Source: Scolanthus callimorphus (Eukaryota; Cnidaria; Anthozoa; Actiniaria; Edwardsiidae). From it: DNA of 64,000 bases. Positions 1 through 11,465 of the stretch are shown piece after piece (position 1 is the stretch's first letter; each line of letters begins with the position of its first letter). Location of the stretch: assembly GCA_033964015.1 (NCBI GenBank), contig CM066916.1:13928501-13992500 (forward strand). The letters are read 5' to 3'. Under the pieces are notes generated by a model that saw nothing but the letters and a program-made list of their open reading frames with translations, did not search any database and was not told the DNA's origin. The position numbers were made by a program, and so were the translations under genes.

Positions 1-176
1 TCGTTGCGTTTATTTCTATTCGATTTCTGGATATTTCTAGTAACTTTGCCTCATGACTCATCATCATCCTTGGGGTCAACCCCACCCGTAGTCTTGTTTA
101 ACAACGCTTCTTCCCCGCCAGTTGCACGAGGACTAGATATTGTTAATTCACCTGCATTCACGACATGCAGAAATTG

Positions 177-2367
177 TTACATGCGATGCTGGTGTGTACT
201 TGTGTGTTGGGGAAAGTCCGCTATATCTTCGGTTTCATTGCTCTGAAGGCCATTACGCTGGGGTATTTCTTCCTCAGGTTTAAGAGAGACGTTTTTCTCT
301 TCCCCGACGTGATAATACTTTGTTTGATTGAGCTTACGCAGTTTGGTCAGCATCAAAGCGTTTCCTTCCGCGAAATCACCCGTGGTGTCCTGGTCATCCT
401 CAACTTCAGTATCAATTCTCTTCACTCTTACCAGCGTTTTACCACCTTCCGACTCTTCACCTCCCTTGCTTCCTCTTTCCTCCGAGGTAATTCGTTTAAC
501 CCTTAATAGCTCCTTCTCTCCCACATCGTCCGGCTTTATTTCCTCGTTTTCAGGAACCCTTTTTACTCGTACAAGCTCCCTCTCCCCTACATCGCTCCTC
601 CTCCTCAGAATCAACCCTAATGGAGTTTGCTCGTTCCTTTGTGAAACCACCACAAACTTGAGCTTGCTCCCTTCCATGAGCTCTTTTAATGCCTTGGTAA
701 GGTTAAAGGTTCCCAATTGGTAAGAATTTTTCAAGTCCACCAACTTCTTATACAAACTCATCTCATCTTTATCGACTGCGGTTTCGAGATTCTCCTTTGT
801 CTGTTGGTCTTCTAGATGGCTTATGTATGCTAAAAGCTCCCGAAGAGATGACTCTTGGGCATCATTTCCAGGCTTGCTGGAATTTAGAGTAGAATGAATA
901 TTTGTTAGGTTATCTAACTTTCTTCTTCTTCTAAGCAAATTTCCTGCTAAGACCCGGGCACCTGGATGAGTTTTGCGAAGTCTTGGAGATGTTCCCTCCG
1001 CCTTGTCCCCACTACCATGGTCCATGTGGCCTTTTTCCGAATCACCGCTTACAGTGAGATCCGACTCGCCTGATGCGTTAGACGACCACGTACTTGATTC
1101 CACAATCTCCTTATCGCTACTTACATTCTGCTGGCGATGCTCAGACTTAGAGTCCATCGTTTGAGGAGCATCGCCGCTTGGATCCTCCGTTATTTCCGAG
1201 TCAAAGCGACTGGTATTAGAACTCGAATTATCCGCATTTCTGTGTGTCTCTATGGATTGATACTTGGTGTCTAAGGCCCCATTCACACGAACATGACTTG
1301 TATGACCTGTACCCTTTATCTCAAGTCTATTTGTTGCGTTTTCATTCATGTTCAAAGTAGAATTAGACCCCCTCGGGTGCGATTCAAGCAAATTGTCAAC
1401 AGTTGTTCGCTGTTGCCCTTCCAGACGAGTATAATTCATCCTCGCGTACCAAATGTGGTGACCAGAATGCATAGTCTTATTCCTCCCCTTCCCTCCTAAC
1501 AAAATCAAAGGAAACTTGAACTTCCTCGGGTGGCGTTTCTTAATTCGTAGAGTTCTATTTCTCATCCCTGTCAAATTAACTTCCTTATCAATCGTCTTGT
1601 CGACTTTTTCAAAGCGGAAAAGTTCCCGATTCGCCTCTTCCTCTGATACGTTTGCTCTGCGCAGAATCTCCTCCGCAACTTTGCCCGTGATATCAGATGG
1701 AGGATTTGGACGCCTTCCTGATATGTTATGATAGCCCACTTTCAGGTGCACTGCTCCCCAGCTTGATTCGCCCTCCTGTTCATCAGAGGTTGGGAGTCCT
1801 TTAAAGTGAATTGTAGGGCTCCCTGGTCCTGGGGTTTAAAAAAAAGACATGATATTTTAACAGGAATGAACGCATAAATGGATCACCACAAACTTCAACA
1901 ATAACAAAGAGCTGAGAATGATGAACTCGCAAACATTACCAATCTTCTGAACGTTTTATGTATGGAAGTATTACAAGTTTATTGACCCTGCTGTCAGGAG
2001 TGAATAATTGAGAAGTGATGTTCAGTGTTTTCGGTGACCATGTCAATTCAAGCCACCCCAGCCCTCCCTCTCTGCGGGTCGTGTGTTAGGTCGCTAGGCG
2101 GTGCTAAGGAATGCAGATAGAGGAGAGAGTATACTACTCTTAAAAGAATTCCATACCCGATTTCTCGAATGGTTTAGCACCAGCACGCCCTTCGCTATCC
2201 ACTATCATAATCAACTCTGTATTTGTAACCTCGCTCCGTCCTAGGCCGTTGAGGAATGGAAAGGAGTAGCACACAGGGTGACCACCACAGTACGAGTACA
2301 GCACCACGGCTGTAATGACGAGCAAGGCGAGACCGTACGCGATGTTACGCTTTGTCGAGATCTTCAT
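177..2367 (-). CDS. Type II membrane (or secreted) glycoprotein, unknown family, two exons, 620 aa
   Basis: I do not recognise this gene. Exon 1 is 2367-2157 and exon 2 is 1828-177. The donor GTATGG and an acceptor after a T-tract (ending AAACCCCAG) join in matching phase 1, giving 621 codons with stop. The start is the ATG at 2367, because the frame upstream of it offers only a TTG. After a basic MKISTKR head, residues 8-27 are hydrophobic and then the chain is polar, so it is either a type II signal anchor or an uncleaved or cleaved signal. The long remainder is charged and Ser/Thr/Asn-rich with about 18 N-glycosylation sequons. It has no catalytic motif that I recognise. Near residues 460-530 three spaced copies of an E/K-L-x-RVKR unit occur (furin-type basic sites). 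Base composition matches a real exon: a 1.65 kb open frame in AT-rich DNA. Alternatives are a matrix or mucin-like glycoprotein or a processed precursor. Gene reality is fairly sure; function is unknown. Confidence 0.72.
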
Positions 2368-2509
2368 CTTCACACTGCAGTAGAGATTTGAAGAAAAAGT
2401 GAACAATCTTATCCGTACTTAGATCCGTACATCGTTAACAAATGATTAGTCTTAAAGGGGCTCTCGCACGCTCAATATTTGTCCACCGTGGACAAAAATA
2501 AGTAAAATT

Positions 2510-2715
2510 AGAAAATAACACCTATTTTATATGGTGAATGTGCGCATTCTGATTGGTTAAAAGGCGTGTTTGTAAGAGACTTGAGAAACACGATTGTCAC
2601 GCAACGCTGTCGCGCGTGTGCTCGTGTCTTTCAAGTTTTGATCAGTTCTCCCAACATCCCCCTCGTGTTTGTAAGAAACCAGAGAGCACGCGGAAAGTAC
2701 TTTTATTGCTTAATT
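2510..2715. repeat. Interspersed repeat, copy A (see 6715-7034)
   Basis: This segment contains blocks also found at 6715-7034: the motif TGCGCATTCTGATTGGTTAA, the block around CACGCAACGCTGTCGCGCG, and the terminal block ending in ACTTTTATTGCTTA. The second copy carries the same blocks in inverted order. It is probably a foldback DNA element or its fragment. Confidence 0.6.
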
Positions 2716-3247
2716 GTAACCGTGAAAAACATGTACATTTGCCCGTAGTAATCAAAATAATCCTCCAGATTAATAGAAAAACCTTTCAAGTGTTAGACAA
2801 ATGCAATTCTAGGTTGTTTTGACCTGTTATCAAGAGGATGGAATTGGATTGCGATTTGAGCTTTTTCTTGTCAGAGAAGTGCGCAGCTGTTCTGCGCATC
2901 TCATATCAGAGAAGTATCGTCCTGTAACGATGGCCAGCGAAGGCTAAAACCCTCGAAAACAAATCGTATATAATCTCGCTACTTCTTAATCCATCCGACC
3001 ATGCTTTTTAGCTTTACATCTTCTTAAATAGTTATCTGATAGGATGGTCTTATTAGTTTTGCTGATAATTCAGTGATCGCTCCTTGGAGCATGCGCGTAT
3101 CATGACAGGCTCCCTTTAAACCTTATCCTTTGTATGATACCGGTGTTTATTATTTGTTTCTTGTAATATCTTTTTATTACAGAACATTTATATTACAGAA
3201 CATTATTATTTTGAAGAGCAGATTTCGGAACAAATTCAAAGAAGCAC

Positions 3248-3291
3248 GGCTGATCCGCCTCGACTAGTTCATACTATTTGCGGATCAGCCG
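3248..3291. repeat. Perfect 12-bp hairpin
   Basis: CGGCTGATCCGC at 3248-3259 is the exact reverse complement of 3280-3291, with a 20-nt loop. No family or gene context was recognised. Confidence 0.5.
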
Positions 3292-4844
3292 GTAATATTT
3301 TGAAATCTTGACTGAAAAAGGTGCGACACGCAACGGAAGCACCGTAGTTGGAGCCACGCTTTGTACTCTTTGTGGTGGATAAAGCTTTAAAACAAATTTA
3401 TATAAAAAAGAAAAAGAAACCTTGGAATAAATATATGTGGTAGAATAATCCTCGCAGACCCGAGGGCTATCTTCGTCGAACTTTTCGGAAAAACGATCCT
3501 TCGACGAAAAAACGGCTCGGTTTCCGACGATGTCAATGTCGTTTTCCGTAATTGGACAAAGAATCAAACGAAAACAACAGGCGATCATATGGCCAGAGGT
3601 CGAATGTTGATCGCCGTTATATGAGGGAATTGTATCTAGCTGGACTAGAAATACGTGTATAAATGCTACTTAAAATCTAGTGCAATCAATGCCCGCGGCT
3701 AAATATCGAGCCTATTGTGGTCTTATGAATTCTGATACAATGCAAAAAAAAAATAACAAATGCCCTATTAGTGTGAGTGTGTAGGACCCAGCGCAAGCTC
3801 ATTCCCGCCAAATGAAGATCTTACTACAACAATGACAGTAGGCACGTCCTATGTCACGTTATGTCAAACCTGCGTTTTATCGCTTCAGATCCGCCCCGAT
3901 CTTATGCATCATCGATCTTTAGCGAGACCTCATCTCATCACAAAAACTTTCTTTGATAGAATTATGTGATGTGCTGTCTGGCGCTGCGCAACACCGATCT
4001 TAACTTTACCACTAATCGGCGTCAGATATCATTGTAAGGGCTAATTTTATCTTTGCTGCTAATCAAACACTTGCCACACGTTATTTGTTTATCCACGTAC
4101 CAGCAAATGTAGAAACAATGACTTCTCACGATCAAGTTCCTTTATAGTTTCACAGATGTGCTATATCCAGATGGGCTACCAGTCCTCGATAACTCTACGA
4201 GTGAATGCAGTCATAATTACTATGAGACGCCTTCAAGAAAAGTCGCTTTCTACATTCGTACCAACTCGTTTATCGTTTCAGATTCATCCGGCCATTTCTT
4301 TTCCATGTTTAGGCCATGTTTTCATATTTACGCTGGTTGCATCAAGAATCCAACTGACATTTCAAAACTTGTATTTCCAGTCTTGTGATTTCTTTCTAAA
4401 ATCCGTTTTTCGTTGTAAACTCCACTCCCTTCTTTTCACGTGTAAAGTATCATGTCTCACTCGATGGCTATTGTTATCTGTAACCAGGCCTTTTTCACAC
4501 CTGTTCCTTGAAGAAACAAAAACAGGTAATACCGGTAGCAAATACCGGTTTGACTGCTGGTCAGTATATAACGGATCATAAGCTACGTTAGCCAGGGGTT
4601 TCTTGAGGTCAGCTTTACTTCGTGGTAACCTTCTGATAGCATGTTCATGTCCGTGTGCTAATCTAGAAAAAGCGGACCAAGGTGGTATGAATTTATTAAC
4701 CGCTAGTCAAAATTCACTAGAAAAAGCAAATATACGAAATTGGCTGTATGTTAAAGTGACTGCAGTCTTCTGTTTGCCCCATTTAGTCACTAAAACAGTG
4801 TTTTTAAATGTGGACCTTTTTGTCACGTGGGGGGTGATTGCGCA

Positions 4845-4868
4845 CCCCCCCCCCCCCCCCCCCCCCCC
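4845..4868. repeat. Poly-C run, 24 nt
   Basis: There are 24 consecutive C. It is flanked by CACGTGGGGGGTGATTGCG and by GGCTACGGGCCTG, which resembles the end of the CAGGGGCGTAGCC-type element seen at 17088. Confidence 0.9.
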
Positions 4869-5183
4869 TGGCTACGGGCCTGAATTTGAGTAGCATGTTT
4901 TAAACCTAAGGCCCCTAATATATCGTTTACCCTCTGGTTACGGAGCACCTTCGTGGTATTTATATCGTTAAAATGGCATAATGTTCGCGAAAAAAACGTC
5001 GTGTCTTGACAAGTGATATACCTCATATTTCCGCGCCTCAACTATGGAAGCTTTTTTATTTTTTTTATTTTTTTTTTTGAAAAACACAGATTTTTTTAGT
5101 GAGTTACCTTTCCAATGCGTTGGTTCATGTTTCGAAAAATGTACACTGCTTTCGTTCTTTAACAATATTTTACCACTGACTTA

Positions 5184-5350
5184 GATGTGTTCTTAAAAAC
5201 CGTGTCGGGGATTTTTGACATTTTAAAAAGAGCTGATTTTAGAGCTAATTACGTAGTGTGTCCGCTAAAAAAGAAATTATTCAAAAAATCATGTCTTGAA
5301 AAAGAAATCGAATTTCCAAAACTCCCCGACACGGTTTTCTAGAACACATC
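5184..5350. mobile_element. Short inverted-repeat element (~167 bp)
   Basis: GATGTGTTCT at 5184 followed by ACCGTGTCGGGGA is mirrored by TCCCCGACACGGT and AGAACACATC at 5350. The arms are about 30 bp with small gaps and the middle is AT-rich and non-coding, so it looks like a MITE. Confidence 0.6.
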
Positions 5351-5621
5351 CTAGCCAACGCTAAAATGGTGTCAACGGGTGTTACGGGCTTGATGTAGCA
5401 CACGTTTCAAAACCAGTGACATCTTGCATAACGTTTTAGCTGCTTCCTTAATGACGCAGGATTGGTGAAGACAGGATTGGTGCTTGGTGAAGACCAGCGA
5501 AAGAGCTGACTCAAGTGCTGAGTTTAGGCTCTGCGTCCGCAAGAGGTTATCATTTTTTATATCTTCATTTCGACGTTCAACTGACTAGAAACATATAAGA
5601 TGAACAATTGTAACCACCCAA

Positions 5622-5690
5622 ACCTAAGGAATAATCACTTGATCTGAAATGGGGGGCAACAAGATGTAAATACCGTTAACCATTGTTGTC
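5622..5690. repeat. Half copy of the TA-flanked MITE at 56630 / 47345
   Basis: It carries AATTGTAACCACCCAA, GATCTGAAATGG and GGCAACAAGATGTAAA in the order of the right arm of the elements at 47345-47540 and 56630-56840. No left arm is present. Confidence 0.55.
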
Positions 5691-5911
5691 TATCAGCTTT
5701 GCAGACAAACAAAAACAAAGATTCTTCGATTATACAAATTTATTTACACAATATTATACCAGGATATACTATATACATTAGAGGCAGATCATTTGGCAGT
5801 GGATCTGTCATGTATGTAACTTCTGGACAGTTATTATACTCTTGCTATTGATTGGCTAGCGTTTGGTGTATCACGTGGAGATCACGAGCTTATCACGTGC
5901 CCGTCAGTCAT

Positions 5912-8417
5912 CTAGTACAAATGCATTAACTTCTCCAGCGTGCTGTCCTCCTCATCCTCCTCAGTCTCACATGTGACGTCACTCTCCCATTGTGCCAGGT
6001 TTTCCCGCCAGTCACGCAAGGCCGTAGCAGCCTCGATCTCGTACTGGCGGGTGCGGAGGTCCTCAAGGGTCCGCTTGGCTTCACAGAGCTGCGATTTCAG
6101 TTGTTGATTCTCGTCATAAGCGATCCTGTAATGCAAAGCCAAGGTTACATAACATAAACAAGAAAATATCATGACATCTGGGGGTTTTAGATGACTGTCG
6201 TCAGTGAGTAATTGGTATAAATCACTTTGTAAGGTTTCATTCAGAATTGGTGTAATCACTTTGCATTTGGTTTCACAGAACAGTCTTACAAAGTACAAAA
6301 TGCATAGGAAGTGCACATTACTCACGACAATCACCTGAAATCCACTTTATGACATGGAAATTGAAAAAGCGCGGTGGCATGACATCGTGACTTTATGAGA
6401 TGGCGTGATAAACATGGTATTGATATAGTCATTAATTCATACGAGATGGTCCAGATGGTGAAACAATATGATGGACTGCATTGAATGACATGGCGTGACA
6501 TGACATGACATGACGCGACATGACATGACATGACATGACATGACAATACATGACATGACATGAAATTGCGTGACGCGACGTGACATGACGTACAAATGAG
6601 GTGGCATATGTCTTTACTATATGTCATGATAAAACAGTTTTGCGCGATCTTACGCGGTGTGATACTTTGTCCACAAGTCATACGTAAATGATAGTCATGA
6701 CACGATGAATATAATTAAGCAATAAAAGTACTTTCCGCGTGCTCTCTGCTTTCTTACAAACACGAGGGGGATGTTGGGAGAACTGATCAAAACTTGAAAG
6801 ACACGAGCCGAAGGCGAGTGTCTTTCAAGTTTTATCAGTTCGACCAACATTCCCCGAGTGTTTGTAAGAAACCAGAGAGCACGCAGAGAGTATTTTTATT
6901 GCTTTTAGAAAATAACATGCACACGCGCGACAGCGTTGCGTGACAATCGTGTTTCTCAGGTCTCTTACAGACACGCTTTTTAACCAATCAGAATGCGCAC
7001 ATTCACAATACAACATAGGTGTTATTTTCTAATTTACAATACAGCATCTCAAATTCATTGCGTGCCTTCTGCACTCACATCGTTTCTCGCAGCATCTCGT
7101 TGCGTTTCTGTTGCCGTTTAGTTTGGATTTCATCTCTCAGCTCATTGCGTAGCTTAATCAGTCCTAGAAGCTGCAGCTTCATTCTGCGCTTTTCGCTGAT
7201 CAAGCTGAAATATAACAGGAGAACATGGTCTATCAGTGACAGGATCGAGTGGATTTCATTTTCAAGTAAATCACGACCCGCATGTATTTTATTGGGTGCA
7301 CTGTTGGTCAAACGTTTTTATCAGGCAGCCAGAGAGCGGTCAAAAAGGAATGAACGCCTGAACGCATTTCACGGCTATATTTATATCCCAGAGCGCGTCT
7401 TGCACCAGAATAGACCTCCTCGGCTTGGGCGTAATGTTTTCCCATTGGATCACGTGGCATTCCCATGAGTATTCTCTCTTTCTTTTTCTTCTACGCATCG
7501 AAGGATATATGAATATGGAATCATTCCAAACAAAGAGAGAATACTCATGGGAATGACACGTGATCTGAAATGGGCAAAACATTACGCCCAAGCCGAGGAG
7601 GTCTATTACTAAAGTATTTGCGCTCTATTTTTGCAAATTGGCCTTTTATGGCAGTATTTTATTGCAAATTTGAGATGCCACACCGTTTTTGTCCTTCCTT
7701 GTCTCACCTGAAAATATTAGGAAAATATTGCTAATACGACTCTGCGGTTTATATGCAGCTGGCACGGACACTCTGAAAGCTGCACTAATATGTCATTCTA
7801 GAATGGATTGGTATCTTAAAAGGGCCAGTTTACGCCTAAGCTGTGCAACTAAAAAATTGCTAGTGTGAACAAGATGCATGCAATTTCAGCGCGATGTCGG
7901 CGATTTTATCGCGCGATGTCTCACTAACACTGGTTCGAAACCATTTGCAACTTGATGCGATTTTGAACAAAAGAGTGCACAGGAATCGCAACGGATTTGC
8001 ATCTTGTTTTCACCAGGGATCCTAGGATTTTAGGATCCATGTTTTCACTAGAGAGTTCGAATTGTAACTCGATCGCTCGGGAAAAACTGCCGCACCGCGA
8101 GTGTAAACCGGCCTTTAGGCAGGGATTAAACGGTGAGAGTTCGTAAGAATTTCTACGTTTCATTGCAAACTCTCCTGCACTCTCATTCACTTTGAACATG
8201 TTCAAAATCGACACGAGAGGGTTACTGAGAGTGTTTTCCGTTTGACCGCAACCCCATGAGAGTACGTGAGAGTCATCACCGTTTCATCCATGATTTACAT
8301 TCGTGTATCTAATGACTTTAATATGTAACGACAGCTTACCACATGCCACTGAGCTGACAATTCAGCGTGACTTTGTGGCCGGCTCGGCGCTTTGCAAGCT
8401 TTTTCTGAAGCTTGATT
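5912..8417 (-). CDS. Coiled-coil protein, last three exons (5' end not found)
   Basis: Three exons were assembled by hand: 8417-8340, 7204-7079 and 6125-5912. All have good sites (acceptors TTTTACAG, ATATTTCAG, CATTACAG; donors GTAAGC, GTGAGT) and the phases agree at both junctions (2 then 2), leaving one open frame of 138 residues plus stop. The product is highly charged and helical: it begins IKLQKKLAKRRAGHK, continues through LRNELRDEIQTKRQQKR, then a Q/K/E-rich stretch with heptad-like spacing, and ends in an acidic tail with EEDEED and the C-terminus MHLY. No enzymatic motif is visible. I do not recognise the family; a cytoskeletal or ciliary coiled-coil adaptor would fit the composition but that is a guess. 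Upstream exons should lie above 8417, perhaps near the CpG-rich stretch at 8.7-9.0 kb, but no candidate joined in phase. Its introns hold a TGACA microsatellite and two foldback elements. Confidence 0.6.
6485..6591. repeat. TGACA microsatellite
   Basis: Imperfect pentamer array of TGACA with CGTGACA variants, inside the last intron of the coiled-coil gene. The frame open through it on the minus strand is a product of the repeat. Confidence 0.85.
6715..7034. mobile_element. Foldback repeat, copy B of the 2510 family
   Basis: 6715-6901 is a foldback: CGTGCTCTCTG, TTCTTACAAACACGAGG and CTTGAAAGACACGAG on the left are mirrored by TGTCTTTCAAG, TGTTTGTAAGAAACC and AGAGAGCACG on the right. It is followed to 7034 by the CAACGCTGTCGCGCG block and CAATCAGAATGCGCACATTC in inverse orientation to copy A. 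Confidence 0.7.
7413..7603. mobile_element. TA-flanked MITE, 191 bp
   Basis: The TIRs begin GACCTCCTCGGCTTGGGCGT and are matched for roughly 70 bp by the right arm, which ends in the reverse complement. TA dinucleotides flank both ends (7411-7412, 7604-7605). It sits in the intron between the first two coiled-coil exons found. It has no coding capacity. Confidence 0.75.
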
Positions 8418-9179
8418 CTGTAAAAGGAAACCAGAGATAGCTTAACTTACAGTGCAAAACAGACGCACTATCTCTCGGTCTTAGAGAAGGTAGTTTTTGT
8501 CGCTTTTACTACCTTTTTGTGAGCTTGCGAGACAAGGCGTGACTGGAACACGAGCTCATTTGTGCTCCCATAATGTTTCTTTCTTGTTTATCAAGCATTT
8601 CAAGTTTTCAATGTGCGATAAGTTAACTAGACAAGAGTCAAGTTGGTTTGAGCCCGTCTCGAGCTGCTCGCCTTTTATATGCCAACAGTATGCGCGCGCA
8701 TCTTTATTGTGACGTTCTTTCTAGTCCACCAATCAGCAGCTAGGAGCAAGCGCGCGTACGTGTCACGTCATTGATACCCTGGAAACAGCTATCAACAAAA
8801 TGTAAACAATTTCGCGCGCGCCATGGTGATTCCGCGGGAACTTCAATCGCGCGCTCTTCCTGATGGTTAACTTGCGCACGTGCCTTCGCGCTGTGAGAAA
8901 AAGAACCATCCCGGCCTTCAAATGAGGCTTGCAAGCTGTTTTCGGAAATCAATTCAGGTTGACCGTAAGGTACTCCAAGGAAACATTGTCGTCGCTACGG
9001 TGGCCGATATGGACAAAGTACCATCATATTAAATATATAGCACACACAAACTTAATACTATGAACGTAAACTTAATAATATGAACGCAAACTTTATAATA
9101 TGAACGCGAATTTAATAACTTGAAAGCAAACTTTTTCAGATAGGTGCCTGTTTTGCGTCCGTTCTAGCAAATAAATCAA

Positions 9180-9514
9180 TTTATTATATAGACGCGAGTG
9201 TTTTACTGGGAAATACGCCACTCGTAGATCTCATACGAAGCTACATCCGGGTCCTCAGTGACATATTTTCCATATCCTCACTAGTGAGGATATCGGTCAA
9301 AACAAAAGTGCTTGGAAATCAATTTGGAATATTTTTTTCTGGTTTGTCTATATAATAAAAAGAAAATTACACGGTGGCTTGAAGATATGAGTTTTATTTT
9401 CTCGTGTCAAAAACAATATTTTACTCATTCGCTGCGCTCATTCGTAAAATATTGTTCTTGCCACTCGAAAATAAAACTCATATCTTCGCGCCACCTGTAA
9501 TATCCTCTATATAT
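9180..9514 (+). mobile_element. Composite of two MITEs, copy 1
   Basis: The left half (~165 bp) has TTATTATATAGAC ends and a central CCTCACTAGTGAGG palindrome. The right half (~140 bp) is a foldback with ends ATTACACGGTGGC and arms containing GATATGAGTTTTATTTTC. The same pair, in the same order, recurs at 31197-31531; the left half alone is at 34608-34773 (inverted) and an end fragment is at 33686. Confidence 0.8.
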
Positions 9515-9526
9515 CACACTTGGTGG

Positions 9527-9623
9527 TAGCCTGAATTTCAGTCGTAATTTTTCAGTCGTACATTTCCCTCGTAAAAAGATACGAGAGAAAATTACGAGGG
9601 AACATACGTCTGATTTTCAGGCT
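9527..9623. mobile_element. Small TIR element (~97 bp)
   Basis: TAGCCTGAATTTCAG at the left end faces CTGATTTTCAGGCTA at the right, and an inner CCCTCGTAA / TTACGAGGG pair also folds. It is a MITE-like hairpin with no coding potential. Confidence 0.6.
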
Positions 9624-9919
9624 AACTTGTTGGTACCTTTTAGGGTCAAAACCAACTAAGTCACGCCAGTTAGGCACCTTTCAGCTGGGGTAAAATCAAA
9701 AGTTCCCAACGAGCACCCCCGCCCCCAAAATAGGGGAGCCACTCTCCCCCCGGGCATTTGGCTTCACACAATCTCTGTTGTGAATAATTTCAGCCACACC
9801 CCCAAAGCGGCCATGGCGCAATGCATGTCGGGATATTCTGAAATGAGTCTCAGTCAGGGAAATCATTCTGATACTTCTTCCCGCAGGTCCACGCCGTGAA
9901 CTCAGATTGTATATTAAAA

Positions 9920-10066
9920 GTGTTAGAGATGTTTATGTGTTTTGTTTACAAATACACGCACTTGCTGGCAATACAATGAATTCTAAATTTGTTTGCAAAA
10001 AATTATCGTTCATTGTATTGCCAGCGCGTGCGTGTATTTGTCAACAAAACACTCAAAAAAAGTCTC
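9920..10066. mobile_element. Foldback element (~147 bp)
   Basis: GTTAGAGA, TACACGCAC and GGCAATACAATGAA are mirrored by TTCATTGTATTGCC, GTGCGTGTA and TCTCTAAC. Just downstream, CATTCTGATTGGCTGT occurs, also seen near 26905 next to another foldback. Confidence 0.65.
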
Positions 10067-11465
10067 TAACCATAAATATACAACGCCATTCGTGCATTCT
10101 GATTGGCTGTGTTTTCGGTGGCGTTTTATAAAGACTTTTATGGGCTGCAAACCTATTTTTTTTTAAAAGATCCTGTGTTTAAAAGTTTCATTGATTGATT
10201 GATAGTCTCGCCCATAGGACACAGGTTCTTTAAGAAAAGTACACAACAACGTCGTCGGTTCACGCCTCGCTTCTGCTTTGAATTGAAAAAATTCAACCTG
10301 TTGCTGACAAGCAAGTACATGCGCAGTAGACGCAGTTAGCCATTAATTTTTTATGACTCGGTTAGCGGCCATCCAAACAATAACCAAGCCTTGTATAAAA
10401 CAATAAACATGTTCTTTATGAAGTACTGGAACTTGGAATTATTTACAGCCAAGGATTTATAAACAAACGAGAGGTTTCACCACGTTTAACACAAGAATTA
10501 AGGAAGACGCTGGTACGGTAGGTACAAGCAATTTGATGTCAGAAGACATGGTGGCGAGCAAGTGCTGTGATTTACCATCTCATCTTATATAAACGCCAAG
10601 ATAATTGACATATTTTAACATTATTTTATATCCGTTATTTTTTCATTTACTTTATTTATTCTGTATTTTCTTGAGCGGGTTTCAAGAGTCCCACGTGTTG
10701 TTGGTCAACAAGGGTGTATAACAAGAGCTGGGTTTTATTATTTTATCCTCGGCTAAAAACAGGGATTTGTATACTGGAAATGGCAAGTAAAGTCTCTGAA
10801 ATGGGAAAATAATAACGGATTTATCATAACCTCTGATAAACGGGGATTATCTCAGAAAAAAATGATTTTTGATTAGTCAAAAATGGCACGTGGGGAAATG
10901 GAATGTGACCCCTTCAAGACCTTGTATCGCCCTGTATCTACAATTACACAAGGAAAGAAGCTTGGCCTACATTTTTTATAACTCATTTTATTAAAATACC
11001 AGAAAATAACCTGTCACCTTTGAGAAAAACGTTTAATAGCATTTGCTTCTTGACATTTTCTCACTGAAAAGAAATGGAGGGAAGGCTCCCGTAATCTTCA
11101 AGTTCGGAGCTCGACTACTATATTTACGTTGCGGGTTTCCTGTTTGCGCGCCAAAAGTGGCGGGAAAAATAAGCCAATCAGAAACGTTCCTCATGCTACA
11201 GACAATCTGCAGACTCAATTTCTGACCGATGCTTGGGATCAAGCCTAGAATATGCCACTGAAGAACATTTTTCAAAACATACCATCATATCATGATACTT
11301 ATATATAATCGGACAAATTTGGTTTGATTCAGCAAAATATCAAGCGAGTTTGGTCGAGCCGTGATGTGTATTTTTTAATCGCATTAGGTCAGTCCGATAC
11401 CGTAAAATATCAGGACAGTAGGTATCGCTCCTGATTGACTGACGAACTCAAGTAGGATGATAATA

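Larger units (their letters stand above)
2368..5911. other. Intergenic, no convincing gene
   Basis: Between the glycoprotein gene and the coiled-coil gene I see only repeats (listed separately), poly-C and AT-rich unique DNA. Open frames here (for example near 3274-3588 and 4156-4581) lack homology, consistent splice sites or codon character that I can defend. Confidence 0.5.

Noticed and set aside
3274..3588. 104-aa minus-strand frame with ATG
   Set aside because: No motif, low-complexity ends, and no splice or neighbour support.
4156..4581. Two overlapping plus-strand open frames, one reading YPDGLPVLDNSTSECSHNYYE after an acceptor-like TTTCACAG
   Set aside because: No donor, partner exon or family match that I can support; could be an old exon but evidence is too thin.
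7931..7941. GGTTCGAAACC as a tRNA B-box
   Set aside because: No A-box, no cloverleaf and no terminator around it; no tRNA gene was found in the window.
8740..8952. Possible first exon of the coiled-coil gene in a CpG-rich stretch
   Set aside because: Donor candidates do not give the phase needed to join exon 8417-8340, and the open frame starts at a non-ATG codon.
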